From assembly GCF_038024095.1 (NCBI RefSeq), contig NZ_CP150668.1:744001-808000 (forward strand): 64,000 bases of DNA, read 5' to 3'. Below, piece by piece: positions 8,070 through 17,170 of the stretch. How positions within the stretch are numbered: the first letter of the stretch is position 1; every line of letters begins with the position of its first letter. The translations under genes and the position numbers were made by a program. This stretch comes from Polaribacter tangerinus. GTDB taxonomy: Bacteria > Bacteroidota > Bacteroidia > Flavobacteriales > Flavobacteriaceae. Below the pieces are notes generated by a model. It made no database searches and was not told where the DNA came from. It saw only the letters and a program-made list of their open reading frames with translations.

Positions 8070-9389
8070 TTAATATTTTAACCATTTATATAAATCTTTG
8101 TATGTTGGTTTTTTGCCATACATTAAAATACCAACTCTGTAAATTTTTGATGCCAACCAAACCATAAAAACAAAAGTAGCGACTAATAAGCTCATAGAAA
8201 GTACTATTTCTAACCAAGAAACCCCAAAAGGAACTCTCATAAGCATTACAATAGGACTCGTAAACGGAATATGAGAAAACAACACCGCCATAGAACCATG
8301 TGGCTCATTAATAACCGTTGCAAAACCAACATAAACGCCTAAAATTAGTGGCAACATTATAGGTAGCATAAACTGTTGAGTATCTGTTTCGTTGTCTACT
8401 GCAGCACCAACTGCTGCAAATAAAGAACTATAAAGCATAAATCCTCCTAAAAAGTAAAATATAAATAGTATAAATAGTTTTAATAGAGGTAAACTTGCTA
8501 TTTCCTGAATTAACAATTGAACTTTATCTATACCCGCAGCATCTTTTACAACTTCCATTTGTGCATCTGGTATTCTTGCAGTTTGCATTTCTACAACATT
8601 TATACCAAAAATTGCAGACAGTACAGAAGAAATAACGAGTAGTAATATTCCCCAAATAAAAAATTGTACCAAACCAGCTGAGGCGTTTCCTATAATTTTT
8701 CCTAACATTAACTGAAATGGTTTTACAGACGAGACTATAATTTCTATAATTCTACTTGTTTTCTCTTCTATTACACTTCGCATTACCGAAGAACCATAAA
8801 TAATTACAAACATCATTAATAAATATCCTGCAATTGCTCCTACCCCAATTTTTAAGCCATTTATTAGCTTTGAGGACTCCTCTCCAGAAAAATTATACAT
8901 TTTTATATCGGTAGCAATTTTTGAAGCTTTAATCTGAGCTACATCAATACCTAAACTTGTTAACTTTTCATTCCTAATTTTATTCTCAATTTTACCTTCT
9001 AAAACACCAATTACAGAAAAACCAGGGGTGTCTTTAGAATAAAACTCTATAGATTTAGCTAATAATTCTAAGCTGTCTTTTTGTGGTATATACAAAACAC
9101 CATAATAATTACCATCGGCTACTTTTTTCTTAGTTTCTGTAATACCTAATGCAGTAAAATCTTGATAATGTATAGTTTTTGTATCTGTAAAATCATCTTT
9201 GGTAAATAGTTTAGAATTATCTACATACACTATTTCTTTAACTTTTTCGTCATTCTTTTTCATCAAAAAAAACACTAAGGCACCCATACCTATCATTAAC
9301 AACGGACTTAAGAAAGTCATCATTAAAAAAGATTTGTTACGAACCTTTGCAATAAACTCTCTCTGTATAATAAGTTTTAATTTGCTCAT
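8070..9389 (-). CDS. ABC-2 type transporter permease (NatB-like)
   Basis: A 439-residue membrane protein with one N-terminal helix (about 20-42), a large extracytoplasmic domain (about 45-180), then five or six C-terminal helices. This is the ABC-2 exporter layout seen in NatB-type permeases. The motif E-E-K-T-S-R-I-I-E-I-I at the start of the membrane block is characteristic. It starts 2 bp after its ATPase gene. The substrate is unknown; Na+ or small-molecule export is only a family-level guess. Confidence 0.9.
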   Translation of the reverse strand: MSKLKLIIQREFIAKVRNKSFLMMTFLSPLLMIGMGALVFFLMKKNDEKVKEIVYVDNSKLFTKDDFTDTKTIHYQDFTALGITETKKKVADGNYYGVLYIPQKDSLELLAKSIEFYSKDTPGFSVIGVLEGKIENKIRNEKLTSLGIDVAQIKASKIATDIKMYNFSGEESSKLINGLKIGVGAIAGYLLMMFVIIYGSSVMRSVIEEKTSRIIEIIVSSVKPFQLMLGKIIGNASAGLVQFFIWGILLLVISSVLSAIFGINVVEMQTARIPDAQMEVVKDAAGIDKVQLLIQEIASLPLLKLFILFIFYFLGGFMLYSSLFAAVGAAVDNETDTQQFMLPIMLPLILGVYVGFATVINEPHGSMAVLFSHIPFTSPIVMLMRVPFGVSWLEIVLSMSLLVATFVFMVWLASKIYRVGILMYGKKPTYKDLYKWLKY

Positions 9390-9391
9390 TG

Positions 9392-10321
9392 TTAGTTGTT
9401 TTTATGTATTGCTTGTATAAAAATATCGTTGGCACTTGGTACTACTTCAACAAAATGCTGTACCTCTCCTCTTGCTGATAAAAAAGAAAGTAAGTCATTA
9501 GAACTCGTTTCTTTGTTTAGCTGAACATTTAACGTTAACCCCTCATTTAACATGTTAAAATTGGCAGGAAAAATAGTGAAATGTTGTTTTAATTCCTCTT
9601 GTACTTTAGCAGGAACAGTTGTTTTTAATCCTACTTGAAAAGTATGAGTTCTAAAAGCTCTTTTAATATCTACTAATTTTCCTTCTAAAATTTTATTAGA
9701 GTTATCTATAAGAGCAATTTCATCACACAATTCTTCTACAGACTCCATTCTATGAGTAGAAAAAATAATAGTAGCCCCTTCATCTCTTAATTGTAAAATT
9801 TCTTTTGCAATTAATTGTGCATTAATAGGATCGAAACCAGAAAAAGGCTCATCAAAAATTAACAATTTAGGAGCATGCATTACGGTAACAATAAACTGTA
9901 CTTTTTGAGCCATTCCTTTAGATAATTCTTCTATTTTCTTGTTCCACCAAGCTGAAATATCAAATTTCTCAAACCAGTATTGTAATCTTTTTTTGGCCTC
10001 TGTTTTACTCAAACCTTTTAATTGTGCTAAGTACATGGCTTGCTCACCAACTTTCATAGATTTGTACAACCCTCTTTCTTCTGGTAAGTACCCAATATAA
10101 GCAGTGTGTTTTGGTGCCAACTTTTCGCCATCTAAAAAAACACTACCAGAATCTGGCATCGTAATTTGATTGATAATTCTTATTAAAGATGTTTTTCCAG
10201 CTCCATTGGGGCCTAACAACCCATACACACTTCCTTTAGGAACGTGAATAGAGACGTTATTTAACGCTGTAAAATCTCCATATTTTTTTACAACGTTATT
10301 TATTTCTAATACATTTTTCAT
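9392..10321 (-). CDS. ABC transporter ATP-binding protein (NatA-like)
   Basis: A 309-residue ATPase. Walker A is G-P-N-G-A-G-K-T (about 36-43), the signature is the variant L-S-K-G-M-A-Q-K, Walker B is L-L-I-F-D-E-P and the switch His lies in F-S-T-H-R. The C-terminal 80 residues form the extra domain (DUF4162 type) common in exporters paired with ABC-2 permeases. It is the first gene of the run ATPase, permease, mscS, regulator and is divergent from marR across a 179-bp region. Confidence 0.93.
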   Translation of the reverse strand: MKNVLEINNVVKKYGDFTALNNVSIHVPKGSVYGLLGPNGAGKTSLIRIINQITMPDSGSVFLDGEKLAPKHTAYIGYLPEERGLYKSMKVGEQAMYLAQLKGLSKTEAKKRLQYWFEKFDISAWWNKKIEELSKGMAQKVQFIVTVMHAPKLLIFDEPFSGFDPINAQLIAKEILQLRDEGATIIFSTHRMESVEELCDEIALIDNSNKILEGKLVDIKRAFRTHTFQVGLKTTVPAKVQEELKQHFTIFPANFNMLNEGLTLNVQLNKETSSNDLLSFLSARGEVQHFVEVVPSANDIFIQAIHKNN

Positions 10322-10358
10322 TTTATAAAGTCTCTTTTTTTTATCGAAGACAACACTA

Positions 10359-10366
10359 CAAAACTA
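10359..10366 (-). promoter_or_regulatory. Candidate -7 element for the ABC transporter operon
   Basis: TAGTTTTG on the minus strand matches TAnnTTTG, 38 bp upstream of the ATPase start. No TTG lies at the ideal spacing. Confidence 0.4.
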
Positions 10367-10435
10367 CATATTTTCAAATTATTAAAGTGCAAACTAAACA
10401 AAAGCTTATTTCTTATTTTTTATGTTAAAATTTAC

Positions 10436-10447
10436 TATGCACGCATA
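10436..10447. promoter_or_regulatory. MarR-type operator, site 1
   Basis: TATGC-AC-GCATA is a 12-bp dyad. The same half-sites recur 29 bp away (centre to centre) at site 2, beside the marR start. Two matching dyads in one autoregulatory region strongly suggest repressor sites; binding is inferred. Confidence 0.6.
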
Positions 10448-10458
10448 ACTTTTTTACT

Positions 10459-10482
10459 ATTTATTATGCATGCATAATAAAT
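10459..10482. promoter_or_regulatory. MarR-type operator, site 2 (24-bp perfect palindrome)
   Basis: A perfect palindrome over 24 bp, with the core TATGC-AT-GCATA at 10465-10476 flanked by AT-rich arms. It sits directly upstream of the -7 element of marR, where a bound dimer would block RNA polymerase. Confidence 0.7.
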
Positions 10483-10487
10483 TTTAT

Positions 10488-10495
10488 TATATTTG
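10488..10495 (+). promoter_or_regulatory. Promoter -7 element of the marR-fad operon, near-leaderless
   Basis: TATATTTG is a perfect -7 match, only 5 bp before the marR ATG at 10501. Transcription would begin at or within a few bases of the start codon, so the mRNA may be leaderless. The -33 region falls inside operator site 2. Confidence 0.5.
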
Positions 10496-10500
10496 ATGCA

Positions 10501-10959
10501 ATGGATAAAGATAAAACAATAGATCATCAGTTAAGAGCAACGTGGCAAGCGGTTGCAAAGATGTATAATGAGCAAGCGGCACAGCACGATAGCACTATGG
10601 CAACAGCTTTTGTGCTATTAAATATAGACAAAGAGAAAGGAACACCTTCTACTGCTTTAGGGCCCTTAATGGGCATGGAGCCCACTAGTTTGTCCCGAAT
10701 TTTAAAGAATATGGAAGATAAAGGCGCTATATCTAGAGAAAAAAATCCGGAAGATGGCAGAAGTGTTATTATAAAACTAACTCCTTATGGAAAAGAAATG
10801 AGAGCAATTTCTAAAGGACATGTTATTCAATTTAACGAAACGATTGTACAGCAAGTGTCTGCTAAAGATTTAGAAGGTTTTTTTAAAGTAACCTCTGTAA
10901 TCAACAAACTTATAGCAAATAAAGAAATTTTTACAACAGTTGCCGAAAAAGCACTATAA
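10501..10959 (+). CDS. MarR-family repressor of the fatty-acid oxidation operon
   Basis: A 152-residue winged-helix regulator. The recognition region is L-G-P-L-M-G-M-E-P-T-S-L-S-R-I-L-K (about 57-73) and the wing is K-N-P-E-D-G-R-S-V. The M-D-K-D-K-T-I-D start agrees with my memory of flavobacterial homologues, which supports this ATG despite the promoter being so close. It is followed by fadN, fadA and fadE on the same strand and preceded by two identical half-site dyads, so it probably represses this operon and itself, with an acyl-CoA as the likely ligand (inference). Confidence 0.88.
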   Translation: MDKDKTIDHQLRATWQAVAKMYNEQAAQHDSTMATAFVLLNIDKEKGTPSTALGPLMGMEPTSLSRILKNMEDKGAISREKNPEDGRSVIIKLTPYGKEMRAISKGHVIQFNETIVQQVSAKDLEGFFKVTSVINKLIANKEIFTTVAEKAL

Positions 10960-10970
10960 GAGATTAAACC

Positions 10971-11013
10971 CCAACAGCAAAGTATCATCCTAAGAATTTT
11001 CTTTAACTGTTGG
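10971..11013 (+). other. Inverted repeat between marR and fadN
   Basis: CCAACAG at 10971-10977 pairs with CTGTTGG at 11007-11013, with CAAAG/CTTT adding inner pairs. There is no T-tract, so it is probably an mRNA hairpin that separates expression of the repressor from that of the enzymes. Confidence 0.35.
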
Positions 11014-11038
11014 AAAACTAATAAAAAATTAAAAAATA

Positions 11039-13444
11039 ATGACTAGAAGAATTAATAAAATAGCAATTATTGGATCTGGTATAATGGGAAGCGGAATTGC
11101 CTGTCATTTTGCTAATATTGGTGTAGAAGTACTTTTATTAGATATTGTACCCAAAGAATTAAACGACAAAGAAATTGCAAAAGGACTCACATTGCAAGAT
11201 AAAATTGTAAGAAATAGGTTAGTGAATGATGCATTATCAGCCTCGTTAAAATCGAAGCCATCGCCTATTTACAGCCAAAAGTTTGCTCATAGAATAACAA
11301 CTGGTAACTTAGAAGATGATATAGCAAAAGTGGCAACGGCAGATTGGATTATGGAAGTTGTTGTAGAACGGTTAGATATTAAAAAAAGTGTTTTTGAAAA
11401 GCTAGAAAAGCACAGAACACCAGGTACTCTAATTACTTCTAACACCTCTGGTATACCTATACATTTTATGAATGAAGGAAGAAGTGATGATTTTCAAAAA
11501 CACTTTGCTGTTACACATTTTTTTAACCCTCCAAGATACCTTAAACTTTTCGAGGTTGTACCTGGGCCAAATTGTAAGCAAGAAGTAACCGATTTTTTAA
11601 TGATGTATGGTGAAAAGTTTTTGGGAAAAACAGCTGTGCTAGCTAAAGATACCCCTGCATTTATTGGAAATAGAATCGGTATATTTGGTATTCAATCTTT
11701 GTTTCATCAAGTAAAAGAAATAGGCTTAACAGTTGAAGAAGTAGACAAATTAACGGGCCCAGTTATTGGACGACCAAAATCTGCTACTTTTAGAACTGTT
11801 GATGTTGTTGGTTTAGATACCCTGGTACACGTTGCCAATGGTATTTATGAAAATTGCCCAAATGATGAAGCTCATGAACTTTTTAAGCTACCCAATTTTA
11901 TCAATAAAATGATGGAAAACAATTGGTTTGGTAGTAAAACAGGTCAGGGTTTTTATAAAAAATCTGTAGATAAAAACGGTAAAAAAGAAATACTAGCATT
12001 AGATTTAGAAACGTTAGAGTATCGTCCTTCTAAAAAGGCAAAATTTGCCACTTTAGAGCTTACAAAAACAATAGATAAACCCATAGACAGATTTAAAATA
12101 TTAGTAAACGGTAAAGATAAAGCAGGTGAGTTTTACAGAAAAAACTTTGCTGCAATGTTTGCTTATGTCCAAAACAGAATACCAGAAATTTCGGACGAAA
12201 TTTACAAAATTGATGATGCCATGAAGGCTGGTTTTGGCTGGGAAAACGGACCCTTTGAAATTTGGGATGCAATCGGTGTAGAAAATGGAGTAAACCTAAT
12301 GAAAGCCGAAGGAAAAGAACCGGCTGTCTGGGTTACAGAAATGATAAATTCTGGAACTTCAACTTTTTATAGCGTAAAAGAAGGAGCTACATACTTTTAC
12401 AACATACCAAGCAAATCTCAAATAAAAAAACCTGGTCAGGATGGATTTATTATTCTCGATAATATTAGAAAATCAAACGAAGTTTTTAAAAATTCTGGTG
12501 TAGTAATTGAAGATCTTGGAGACGGAATTTTAAATGTAGAATTCCAATCTAAAATGAATACCATTGGAGGTGATGTTTTAGCCGGAATAAATAAAGGGAT
12601 AGATTTAGCCGAAAAAGATTTTCAGGGTTTAATTATAGGAAATCAAGCTGCAAATTTCTCTGTTGGCGCAAATATCGGTATGATATTTATGATGGCAGTA
12701 GAACAAGAATATGACGAACTTAACTATGCCATAAAATACTTTCAAGATACTATGATGCGCATGAGATACTCATCTATTCCAACCATATCTGCACCACACG
12801 GAATGGCATTAGGTGGTGGGTGTGAAATTTCTTTACATGCAGATAAAGTAGTTGCTGCAGCAGAAACCTATATGGGACTTGTAGAATTTGGTGTTGGTGT
12901 AATTCCTGGTGGTGGTGGCTCCAAAGAAATGGCACTAAGAGCGTCAGATTCTTTTAGAAAAGGCGATGTTGAATTAAATATTTTACAAGAAAACTTCCTT
13001 ACCATAGGAATGGCAAAAGTTTCCACTTCTGGCTATGAAGCCTTTGATTTAGGTTTATTACAAAAAGGAAAAGATGTTATTGTTGTAAATAAAGACAGGC
13101 AAATTGCCACTGCAAAAGCACATGCAAAATTAATGGCTGAAAGTGGTTATACGAAACCTGTTACAAGAAAAGATGTAAAAGTACTTGGAAAACAAGCATT
13201 AGGTATGTTTCTAGTGGGTACTGATGCAATGGAGCATTCTAAATACATTTCTGAACACGACCAAAAAATAGCGAATAAACTAGCTTATGTAATGGCCGGC
13301 GGAGATTTATCTGAACCAACATTGGTAACAGAACAATATTTGTTAGACATAGAAAGAGAAGCTTTTTTATCGTTATGTACAGAACGTAAAACATTAGAAA
13401 GAATTCAGCATATGCTAAAAACAGGGAAACCTTTAAGAAATTAA
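11039..13444 (+). CDS. fadN: Bifunctional 3-hydroxyacyl-CoA dehydrogenase / enoyl-CoA hydratase
   Basis: Catalyses the hydration and NAD-dependent oxidation steps of beta-oxidation. The 801-residue protein has the dehydrogenase first: the dinucleotide motif G-S-G-I-M-G-S-G at 12-19, the NAD domain to about 190, and two C-terminal dehydrogenase domains to about 420. The crotonase domain follows (about 480-690; A-L-G-G-G-C-E-I and G-V-I-P-G-G-G-G). This order is the reverse of E. coli FadB and matches Bacillus FadN. Gene order fadN, fadA, fadE also equals the B. subtilis fadNAE operon, here with a MarR gene in front. Confidence 0.93.
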   Translation: MTRRINKIAIIGSGIMGSGIACHFANIGVEVLLLDIVPKELNDKEIAKGLTLQDKIVRNRLVNDALSASLKSKPSPIYSQKFAHRITTGNLEDDIAKVATADWIMEVVVERLDIKKSVFEKLEKHRTPGTLITSNTSGIPIHFMNEGRSDDFQKHFAVTHFFNPPRYLKLFEVVPGPNCKQEVTDFLMMYGEKFLGKTAVLAKDTPAFIGNRIGIFGIQSLFHQVKEIGLTVEEVDKLTGPVIGRPKSATFRTVDVVGLDTLVHVANGIYENCPNDEAHELFKLPNFINKMMENNWFGSKTGQGFYKKSVDKNGKKEILALDLETLEYRPSKKAKFATLELTKTIDKPIDRFKILVNGKDKAGEFYRKNFAAMFAYVQNRIPEISDEIYKIDDAMKAGFGWENGPFEIWDAIGVENGVNLMKAEGKEPAVWVTEMINSGTSTFYSVKEGATYFYNIPSKSQIKKPGQDGFIILDNIRKSNEVFKNSGVVIEDLGDGILNVEFQSKMNTIGGDVLAGINKGIDLAEKDFQGLIIGNQAANFSVGANIGMIFMMAVEQEYDELNYAIKYFQDTMMRMRYSSIPTISAPHGMALGGGCEISLHADKVVAAAETYMGLVEFGVGVIPGGGGSKEMALRASDSFRKGDVELNILQENFLTIGMAKVSTSGYEAFDLGLLQKGKDVIVVNKDRQIATAKAHAKLMAESGYTKPVTRKDVKVLGKQALGMFLVGTDAMEHSKYISEHDQKIANKLAYVMAGGDLSEPTLVTEQYLLDIEREAFLSLCTERKTLERIQHMLKTGKPLRN

Positions 13445-13454
13445 TTGAATTGTT

Positions 13455-13871
13455 ATGAAATCATACACTTTCATTTTAATACTATTTATGAGCATACACT
13501 TTTCTTGTACAAAAAAGAAAATAGCTACTGGTAGTCATTATATGATTAATGAAACGTCAACTACAGAAAATAATCTAAAAGATAATTATAAAATAATTTC
13601 TCAATGGAAAGGAGATGGCTATTACATATCTAAACTAGTACTAATCAAAAGAAATGATAAGAATATTTTAATTACAGAATATGTGGATCATACACCAGTT
13701 CCTCTAAATTATTCTGATGAAACTATTGGCTCGGAAATGGGAACCGAAAACAATAAAGAATTTTGGGACTTAGAAGACCCTTCTCATGGCTTTAAAATTC
13801 TTGATAACGGAAACTTTAAAAATACCAATGCCAATGACAATCAAACGATTTATATAAAAATTGCACATTAA
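13455..13871 (+). CDS. Predicted lipoprotein of unknown function
   Basis: A 138-residue product with a lipoprotein signal: a hydrophobic stretch and then H-F-S-C, giving lipid-modified Cys18. The mature part is hydrophilic, rich in Asn, Lys, Asp and Thr, without a domain I recognise. It lies 10 bp after fadN and 31 bp before fadA on the same strand, so it is co-transcribed with the beta-oxidation genes, although they act in the cytoplasm. Whether it helps fatty-acid uptake or is a chance insertion cannot be told from sequence. Confidence 0.7.
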   Translation: MKSYTFILILFMSIHFSCTKKKIATGSHYMINETSTTENNLKDNYKIISQWKGDGYYISKLVLIKRNDKNILITEYVDHTPVPLNYSDETIGSEMGTENNKEFWDLEDPSHGFKILDNGNFKNTNANDNQTIYIKIAH

Positions 13872-13902
13872 TGCATTTTAAACATTATACAAACTTGTAA
13901 AT

Positions 13903-15093
13903 ATGAAAACAGCATATATAGTAAAAGCATACAGAACAGCAGTTGCGAAAGCACCAAAAGGGGTTTTTCGCTTTAAAAGAGCCGATGAATTAGGTGCAGA
14001 AACCATTCAGCATATGATGAAGGAATTACCAACTTTAGATACAAAACGTATAGATGATGTAATAGTTGGTAACGCCATGCCAGAAGGTTCTCAAGGACTA
14101 AATATGGCACGTTTTATCTCTTTAATTGGTTTAAATTCTGTGGATGTGCCTGGTGTTACTGTCAATAGATTTTGTTCTTCTGGCCTAGAAACAATTGCCA
14201 TGGCAGCTGCAAAAATACAAGCAGGTATGGCCAATTGTATCATTGCAGGTGGCTCAGAAAGTATGAGTGCTGTTCCAATGACAGGGTTTAAACCAGAACT
14301 AAATTATGAGACTATAAAAAACGGACATGCAGATTATTATTGGGGAATGGGAAATACTGCAGAAGCAGTTGCTAATCAATTTAAAATTTCTAGAGAAGAC
14401 CAAGATGAATTTGCTTTAAACTCTCACATAAAAGCTCTTAAAGCACAATCCGAAAATAGGTTTCGAGACCAAATAGTACCAATAGAGGTATCTGAAACAT
14501 ACTTAAAAGAAGATGGAAAAAAAGAGACCCGAAAATATACTGTTTCTAAAGATGAAGGTCCTAGAAAAGGAACTTCTTTAGAAGCACTAGCAAAATTAAG
14601 ACCTGTATTTGCTGCTGGTGGAAGCGTTACTGCAGGAAATTCATCGCAAATGAGTGATGGTGCAGCTTTTGTGATGGTAATGAGTGAAGAAATGGTAAAA
14701 GAATTAAATTTAGAACCTATTGCAAGGGTTGTAAATTATGCAGCTGCAGGAGTTGAACCAAGAATTATGGGAATCGGACCTGTTGCTGCCATTCCAAAAG
14801 TTTTAAAACAAGCCGGACTTCAACAAAAAGATATTTCTCTTATAGAGTTAAATGAAGCTTTTGCCTCACAATCATTGGCAGTTATTCGTGAATTAGACTT
14901 AAATAAAGAAATTATAAATGTAAATGGAGGTGCTATTGCACTTGGGCATCCACTTGGATGTACAGGAGCAAAATTATCAGTTCAATTATTTGATGAAATG
15001 AGAAAACAACGGATGAACAATAAATACGGAATGGTAACAATGTGCGTTGGAACAGGGCAAGGTGCTGCCGGAATTTTTGAATTTCTCTCTTAA
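13903..15093 (+). CDS. fadA: Acetyl-CoA C-acyltransferase (3-ketoacyl-CoA thiolase)
   Basis: Cleaves 3-ketoacyl-CoA with CoA to give acetyl-CoA, the last beta-oxidation step. The 396-residue length is standard for a thiolase. Nucleophile Cys91 lies in N-R-F-C-S-S-G-L, the catalytic His in [10 protein letters not shown], and the second Cys in [11 protein letters not shown] near the C-terminus. It follows fadN and the lipoprotein gene on the same strand and precedes fadE, in line with a complete beta-oxidation operon. Confidence 0.95.
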   Translation: MKTAYIVKAYRTAVAKAPKGVFRFKRADELGAETIQHMMKELPTLDTKRIDDVIVGNAMPEGSQGLNMARFISLIGLNSVDVPGVTVNRFCSSGLETIAMAAAKIQAGMANCIIAGGSESMSAVPMTGFKPELNYETIKNGHADYYWGMGNTAEAVANQFKISREDQDEFALNSHIKALKAQSENRFRDQIVPIEVSETYLKEDGKKETRKYTVSKDEGPRKGTSLEALAKLRPVFAAGGSVTAGNSSQMSDGAAFVMVMSEEMVKELNLEPIARVVNYAAAGVEPRIMGIGPVAAIPKVLKQAGLQQKDISLIELNEAFASQSLAVIRELDLNKEIINVNGGAIALGHPLGCTGAKLSVQLFDEMRKQRMNNKYGMVTMCVGTGQGAAGIFEFLS

Positions 15094-15233
15094 ACAAACA
15101 AAGAAAATTAATATTAAAAAACATTTAAAGACATCGTAGAAATATTCTCAGGAATCTCAATAAAACAATTAGATAGCGTCTAAAAAACTATTTATAAACT
15201 ATTTCTACTCTAAAATGTATAAAAACAAAAAAT

Positions 15234-17042
15234 ATGGAAACTAGTAAAAAAGAACTACTAAGAGGCGGTCAATTCTTAGTAAAAGAAACAAAATGTGAAG
15301 ACGTTTTTACCCCAGAAGACTTTACCGAAGAACAACAAATGATGAAAGAGGCGGTTAAAGAGTTTAACGACCGTGAAATTATACCACATAAAGCTCGCTT
15401 TGAAGCAAAAGATTATGCATTAACAGAAGAAGTAATGCGTAAAGCAGGTGAGTTAGGCTTTTTAGGGGTTGCAGTTCCAGAAGAATTTGGTGGACTCGGA
15501 ATGGGTTTTATTTCTACTATGCTTACCTGCGACTACATATCTTCAGGAACAGGTTCTTTTAGCACCGCTTTTGGTGCACATACAGGTATAGGAACAATGC
15601 CTATAACATTATATGGTACACAAGAGCAGAAAGAAAAGTATGTTCCTAAACTTGCTACTGGAGAGTGGTTTGGAGCTTACTGTTTAACTGAACCTGGTGC
15701 AGGATCTGACGCTAATTCTGGAAAAACAACTGCTACACTTTCCGAAGATGGTAAAACCTACAAAATAAACGGGCAAAAAATGTGGATTTCAAATGCTGGC
15801 TTCTGTAGTTTGATGATTGTTTTTGCTCGAATAGAGGATGATAAAAATATTACTGGTTTTATTGTTGAATTTGATAAAGACAACCCGAATGGAATTACAC
15901 TAGGAGAAGAAGAGCATAAACTAGGTATTAGAGCATCATCTACAAGGCAAGTATTTTTTAATGACACTATTGTACCAGTAGAAAACATGTTAGCTGGAAG
16001 AGGAGAAGGTTTTAAAATTGCCATGAATGCTTTAAATGTAGGCCGAATTAAATTGGCTGCTGCTTGTTTAGATTCTCAAAGAAGAATTGTAAACTATGCT
16101 GTACAATATGCTACAGAACGTAAACAATTTAAAACTCCTATTGCAAATTTTGGAGCCATTAAAGTAAAATTAGCAGAAATGGCAACAAATACCTATGTTG
16201 GCGAATCTGCTTCGTACAGAGCAGCAAAAGATATCGAAGACAGAATAGCTTTAAGAGTAGCTGCAGGAAACTCTCATCAAGAAGCAGAATTAAAAGGAGT
16301 AGAAGAATATGCTATAGAATGCTCAATTTTAAAAGTTGCTGTTTCTGAAGATGTTCAAAATTGTGCCGATGAAGGAATCCAAATTTTTGGTGGAATGGGC
16401 TTTTCGGAAGAAACTCCTATGGAATCTGCCTGGAGAGATGCAAGAATAGCTCGTATTTACGAGGGAACTAATGAAATAAATAGAATGCTTTCGGTAGGAA
16501 TGTTAGTTAAAAAAGCCATGAAAGGTCATGTAGACTTATTAGGTCCTGCTACAGAAGTTGCAAATGAATTAATGGGTATTCCTTCTTTTGAAACTCCAGA
16601 TTATTCTGAATTATTTTCTGAAGAAAAAGTACTCTTATCAAAATTAAAGAAAACATTTTTGATGGTTGCAGGGGCAGCTATTCAAAAATATGGTACGGAA
16701 TTAGAAGAACACCAACAATTACTAATTGCTGCTGCAGACATTTTAATAGAAATTTATATGGCAGAGTCTGCTATTCTGAGAACAGAGAAAAACGCAAAAC
16801 GTTTCGGAGAAGAATCTCAGTCTGCTCAGATAGCAATGTCTAAATTATATCTATATCATGCGGTAGATAAAATTGAAGAAAAAGGAAAAGAAAGTATTAT
16901 TTCTTTTGCAGAGGGAGACGAACAAAGAATGTTACTAATGGGATTAAAGAGGTTTACAAAATATACAAACTATCCCGATATTGTAGACTTAAGAAATGAG
17001 ATTGCAGAAAAAGTAAAATCAGAAAATAAGTATTGCTTTTAA
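15234..17042 (+). CDS. fadE: Acyl-CoA dehydrogenase, long (FadE-like)
   Basis: FAD-dependent first step of beta-oxidation. At 602 residues it is longer than the usual 380-residue enzymes; the acyl-CoA dehydrogenase fold fills residues 30-430 and a helical C-terminal extension follows, as in Bacillus FadE. Motifs include Y-C-L-T-E-P-G-A-G-S-D, W-I-S-N-A-G and R-I-Y-E-G-T-N-E-I-N-R, the last carrying the usual catalytic Glu. The 140 bp before it hold no gene or clear promoter, so it is probably read from the upstream operon. It ends at a strong terminator. Confidence 0.93.
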   Translation: METSKKELLRGGQFLVKETKCEDVFTPEDFTEEQQMMKEAVKEFNDREIIPHKARFEAKDYALTEEVMRKAGELGFLGVAVPEEFGGLGMGFISTMLTCDYISSGTGSFSTAFGAHTGIGTMPITLYGTQEQKEKYVPKLATGEWFGAYCLTEPGAGSDANSGKTTATLSEDGKTYKINGQKMWISNAGFCSLMIVFARIEDDKNITGFIVEFDKDNPNGITLGEEEHKLGIRASSTRQVFFNDTIVPVENMLAGRGEGFKIAMNALNVGRIKLAAACLDSQRRIVNYAVQYATERKQFKTPIANFGAIKVKLAEMATNTYVGESASYRAAKDIEDRIALRVAAGNSHQEAELKGVEEYAIECSILKVAVSEDVQNCADEGIQIFGGMGFSEETPMESAWRDARIARIYEGTNEINRMLSVGMLVKKAMKGHVDLLGPATEVANELMGIPSFETPDYSELFSEEKVLLSKLKKTFLMVAGAAIQKYGTELEEHQQLLIAAADILIEIYMAESAILRTEKNAKRFGEESQSAQIAMSKLYLYHAVDKIEEKGKESIISFAEGDEQRMLLMGLKRFTKYTNYPDIVDLRNEIAEKVKSENKYCF

Positions 17043-17069
17043 TGATTGATGAAATATGATTTTTTTTCT

Positions 17070-17103
17070 AAAGAGCACCTTCGATGGAAGGTGCTCTTTT
17101 TTT
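17070..17103 (+). terminator. Rho-independent terminator of the fad operon
   Basis: A 13-bp stem (arms 17070-17082 and 17087-17099) with loop GATG, followed by a T-tract. It lies 28 bp after the fadE stop. Confidence 0.93.
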
Positions 17104-17140
17104 ATCATAAAATTTAATGCTTTAATTCATATAATAACAA

Positions 17141-17148
17141 TACTTTTG
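17141..17148 (+). promoter_or_regulatory. Promoter -7 element of the J-domain/KTSC gene
   Basis: TACTTTTG matches the TAnnTTTG consensus and lies 22 bp before the start codon. No clear TTG at -33. Confidence 0.45.
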
Positions 17149-17170
17149 CACGCAATTCGAAAACATTACA

